Assembly (NCBI RefSeq): GCF_001625215.2
Contig: NC_030384.2
Coordinates: 46,658,390 to 46,722,389, forward strand
Length of the DNA: 64,000 bases
Origin: Daucus carota subsp. sativus
Lineage: Eukaryota > Streptophyta > Magnoliopsida > Apiales > Apiaceae
Direction: 5' to 3'
Both the position numbers and the translations under genes were made by a program. How positions within the stretch are numbered: position 1 is the stretch's first letter; every line of letters begins with the position of its first letter. Below the pieces are notes generated by a model. The model was not told the DNA's origin and ran no database searches. It worked only from the letters and a program-made list of their open reading frames with translations. This document shows positions 60,840 to 64,000 of the stretch, piece by piece.

Positions 60840-62150
60840 CATTTTCTGAATTATTTGGAAATGGGTAAGGTATGATGTACAGGATATATCTTTATCGTTT
60901 GCATTATTACAAGAATGGAATCTACTTTTATGTGTTCTTAATTTTCCTTTTTTCTTTATAAAGTATAATCTATGTGTAACTATTTACACCATATATGCTG
61001 ATATTCTGATTTTGTATCCAACTTGGACTCCACAGACACGTAAAATTTTGATATAAATATATACAACATCGGATCATGTGCTATATTAATTTAAACTAAA
61101 TGTAGTTATATTATGAATAAATTTGTTATTATTACATTAGATTAAATGTATTCTTGAAATGAAAAATGATCTTATGGATGCTGTAAGTTAAAAAAATTTC
61201 AATATAGTATAGAGTGAGAAATGCAAATAATTTATTTTTGAAAAAATTTAGATAATACTATAAAAACCATGTGATGTCTCTAATTTGATTAAGCCCTAAA
61301 ACTTAGGGCCTTATCGTAAATATCCAAATTCAAAACATCTTTTGTAAAAGATTTATATTTTTTTAAATATTTTGTAAAAATACTAAACTTGTGAAAATAT
61401 TTACAAAAACAATGAATGTATCACTTAACTGAAGTTGCAGATAGTATTTTGTAATTTTTTTAAAAAAATTTGATATTTTTGTAAATACTTTTAAAAGACA
61501 TTTAAATAAAAAAAAACACTCGGAGAAGTGGGAGTTTTACAACTTTATGATTATTTGATTCTAGAAACGAATTTATTCTCTTGTAGAGAAGGTTACCATC
61601 AATGACCAGTCTTGATCCATATACACCTTGGTCAAAGTCAAAATCCCTTTGGGCATAACGTACAAATGGACTTTGAAAACAACCGGCCCAAAAATAGCAG
61701 TCCTGTGCAATCTTATCTTGGCCTTTACATAAGTTTTTTTTTAATCGGGCCGCATTCCACAGAAGAAAATTTTTATTTTTAATATATATTTTCTAAAATA
61801 TTCCTATAATTTAAAATGTAACATTTTATGTATATTTAATTATCAAGATATTTACAAATTTGATTTATTTTCTCAGATTAGATTACCGCTTAAATTCAAA
61901 AAATTTATTTCAGATATTAAATTATATTACAAACATTTCAATAAAATAAAATATATCGAAAGATTATTTGTTGATCAGAGACCTCAAATAATATTTTATT
62001 GATAAATTTTATCAACATTCACAATATATATATAACTTGGGATTTATTTATCATATAATAATGACATTAAATGCTTTCAAAAAAAAATGACATTAAAAAA
62101 AAACATTTTTATCACCACGGCTGCTGCACAGTAAAAGAGCATTATTGTAA
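60840..62150. other. Intergenic DNA between the TPS and RABA genes (divergent promoters)
   Basis: AT-rich, with no coding region or recognised repeat. It separates two divergently transcribed genes. Confidence 0.6.
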
Positions 62151-62228
62151 AGGGCAAAGACAAGTGATTGAGTTTCCAATATTATTGCCAAGGATCTAGC
62201 CTAGCTAGCAACAACCTCGACAACAGAG

Positions 62229-62449
62229 ATGAGTGCTTACAGAACTGAAGATGAATATGATTACTTGTTCAAGCTTGTTATCATAGGAGATTCTGGTGTG
62301 GGCAAATCCAATCTTCTTTCCAGGTTCACAAGAAATGAGTTCAATCTTGAGTCCAAGTCTACTATTGGTGTTGAGTTTGCTACCAAGACTCTTGATTTTG
62401 ATTCCAAGGTTATTAAAGCTCAAATCTGGGACACTGCTGGCCAAGAAAG
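62229..62449 (+). CDS. RABA1: RABA1-type (RAB11) small GTPase, first exon only
   Basis: Exon 1 encodes 73 complete codons plus 2 nt. It shows [12 protein letters not shown]-loop GDSGVGKS, switch I TIGVEF and switch II start WDTAGQER. The donor AAAG/GTACAC falls right after GQER, the usual RABA intron site. Continuing into RYRAITSAYYRG would need exon 2, which was not found before position 64,000, so intron 1 exceeds 1.5 kb and the gene runs off the edge. RABA GTPases direct trans-Golgi and recycling-endosome traffic to the plasma membrane and cell plate. SGVGKSNLL and LESKST favour RABA1 or RABA2 over RABA3-RABA6. Confidence 0.92.
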
Positions 62450-64000
62450 GTACACGCGCTTTTTATTTTTTTGCTTCTTGGTATTTTATAAAATTTCGTT
62501 TCTTGAGATCTTTTTCGCGTTTTAGTTGTTGGTTTTGGATGGGTTGAAGTTTTACATAGTTGTGAGTTGTTGATGTGGGGTTGTGTTATGAATTTTGGTG
62601 TGTTGTTGGGACAAGTGTTTTGTTTGTGTTATGAATTTTGATATGTTTTGATTGGTTCTTGGTGAGTCCTAAACAATAGTAAACCAAAGTGTATTCACTA
62701 ATCGTGATATGTTGTGCTTATGGTGGAACATGCTAGTCCTAAATTATATGTTGTGCTTATGGTGGAACATGCTAGTCCTAAATTCCCTTCCCTGATCACA
62801 ATGGCTACATATGTAGCATCCATACCCAGATTGGATGGAGCCAAGGATTAGTCAGTAGAAAAGCATTAATTGCTTTCGAAATGTTTACAAGTACGTTGAT
62901 TCCTAGGAAGCAGTTACTCGCTTACCCAACATATCCTAATGGACCCTATCGCATACGGGGATAATTGCATAATTTCAATTCTTATTCTATTGTTGTCTAA
63001 AAGTAGTGTTAAATAACCACTACAAAATTACACATGTGACTTGCAAAGATATACATAAAGGTATAACAACAAATATTAGATGAAATAGGTACAATATTTT
63101 CCAGTATCATTCAGAATCATTGACAAATCTCGCCACAATCATCAAAAGTTACCAATTTAAGCTTCATACTATATTTTCGCGCAACATCCATTCCAAGACA
63201 ATTTTTGATTGAATGTAACACATTTATAAACCCAACTCTAAGAGTATTTTTAAGATGACGAAAACCTGAAAGTTATGACTTCCTAGTGTTTGAGCTAGTA
63301 ATGTAAGTGAACTTGAACATTTACTCGTTGCAATTAGCCATGCAGTGTTAGGAAGGGTATTTGTGTGGACATCTATCACTTCACATTGAAAATCATAATT
63401 AAAACAAAGAAACACTCTAGGGTAACCCCCAACCCCCTACCAAGGGGACCGCATTACATGGACTATATCCTTGACTTGCAATTTATGGAGATCGGCAACT
63501 TCTTTTTTATATGCATATGATTTCAACAAGTAAAACTGAAGTAAGAAATACTGATTCTATACTATCTTCAACAAGTAAAATTGGAGTATGAAATATTGAT
63601 TCTATACTATTTTATACTGATCGGAATGGATGTTTTGCTAAAAAAGATTCTGAAGGTAAAACTGAGTAGGTATACCAAATAAGTCGGTGGTTGGTGGCAA
63701 CAGTTGCAAAATTTCTGAAGAATTCTGAACAGTACAAATGAAGTATGAGGAACATCATACCTATTCTGTTATTATTGTTGATCATACCTGTATGAATATC
63801 TCTGTAATTCATATATGTAGAATTTGAAGACTGGAAAGCATAAGAATCCACACACCTGTACACATCTCTTAATCAATCAGTGGTTTTGTTCCATGCTGTT
63901 TGATATGAATACAATACATGTAGCCTCTTTGACTAGGGATAGGGATTTCAGACTTGGGTTATTGGTCATTAATCGGCCATAATACAACATATGATAAATA
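62450..64000 (+). other. Intron 1 of the RABA gene
   Basis: No coding exon is seen. It contains a perfect 39-bp tandem duplication (62,707-62,784) and a degenerate tandem pair of about 43 bp (63,524-63,610, AACAAGTAAAA-based). Confidence 0.6.
62707..62784. repeat. Perfect 39-bp tandem duplication
   Basis: The units 62,707-62,745 and 62,746-62,784 are identical, starting ATATGTTGTGCTTATGG and ending GTCCTAAATT. Identity suggests a recent event. Confidence 0.9.

Noticed and set aside
1-64000. CRISPR arrays, operons or bacterial features
   Set aside because: Introns, MITEs and gene families are clearly plant nuclear; no regular spacer-repeat array was seen.

Overview
The window is plant nuclear DNA, almost certainly from a eudicot. 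It is AT-rich, its genes carry short GT-AG introns, and miniature inverted-repeat transposons (MITEs) are common. The gene families present (CYP72A cytochromes P450, an F-box/DUF295 protein, a class II trehalose-phosphate synthase, a RAB11/RABA GTPase) are all plant-type. The species cannot be fixed from the sequence; an asterid is a guess.

Layout. Positions 1-5,340 hold minus-strand gene-like debris: repeated small exons, five copies of a short basic peptide motif, and one protein phosphatase 2C fragment. It may be the N-terminal side of a Helitron-type gene running off the left edge. Positions 6,922-37,335 hold the main feature: seven complete CYP72A genes in a head-to-tail array, all on the minus strand and all with five exons and the same intron phases (1-0-2-0). 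They form three groups in map order: A and B (6.9-20.3 kb), C, D and E (22.3-30.4 kb), and F and G (31.0-37.3 kb). All seven reading frames are whole (518-521 aa) and keep the membrane anchor, the ExxR motif and the haem-Cys motif. A and B lie in a segmental duplication whose flanks can be followed. Positions 37,881 to about 39,690 hold a Copia LTR-retrotransposon fossil with a gag region, a primer-binding site and one LTR.

The 10 kb from 39.7 to 50.2 kb has little coding signal. It holds MITEs, a loop-free palindrome, two poly-G runs and direct repeats, and probably the first exon(s) and long intron of the plus-strand F-box/DUF295 gene whose main exon is 50,213-51,495. A complete class II TPS7-like gene (857 aa, three exons, one GC-AG intron) lies on the minus strand at 55,792-59,940. 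The first exon of a RABA1-type small GTPase starts at 62,229, and that gene continues past the right edge.

The CYP72A array is the likely centre of biological interest. CYP72As are ER-bound monooxygenases of specialised metabolism (secoiridoids, triterpenoid saponins) and of gibberellin turnover. Several members show changes at normally conserved positions: Thr for Ala in the I-helix of G, PGRF for PERF in D and E, and Ser in the haem loop of C. These suggest divergence within the array. No terpene synthase, glycosyltransferase or acyltransferase was seen beside it, so this is a tandem family cluster and not a visible mixed-pathway cluster.
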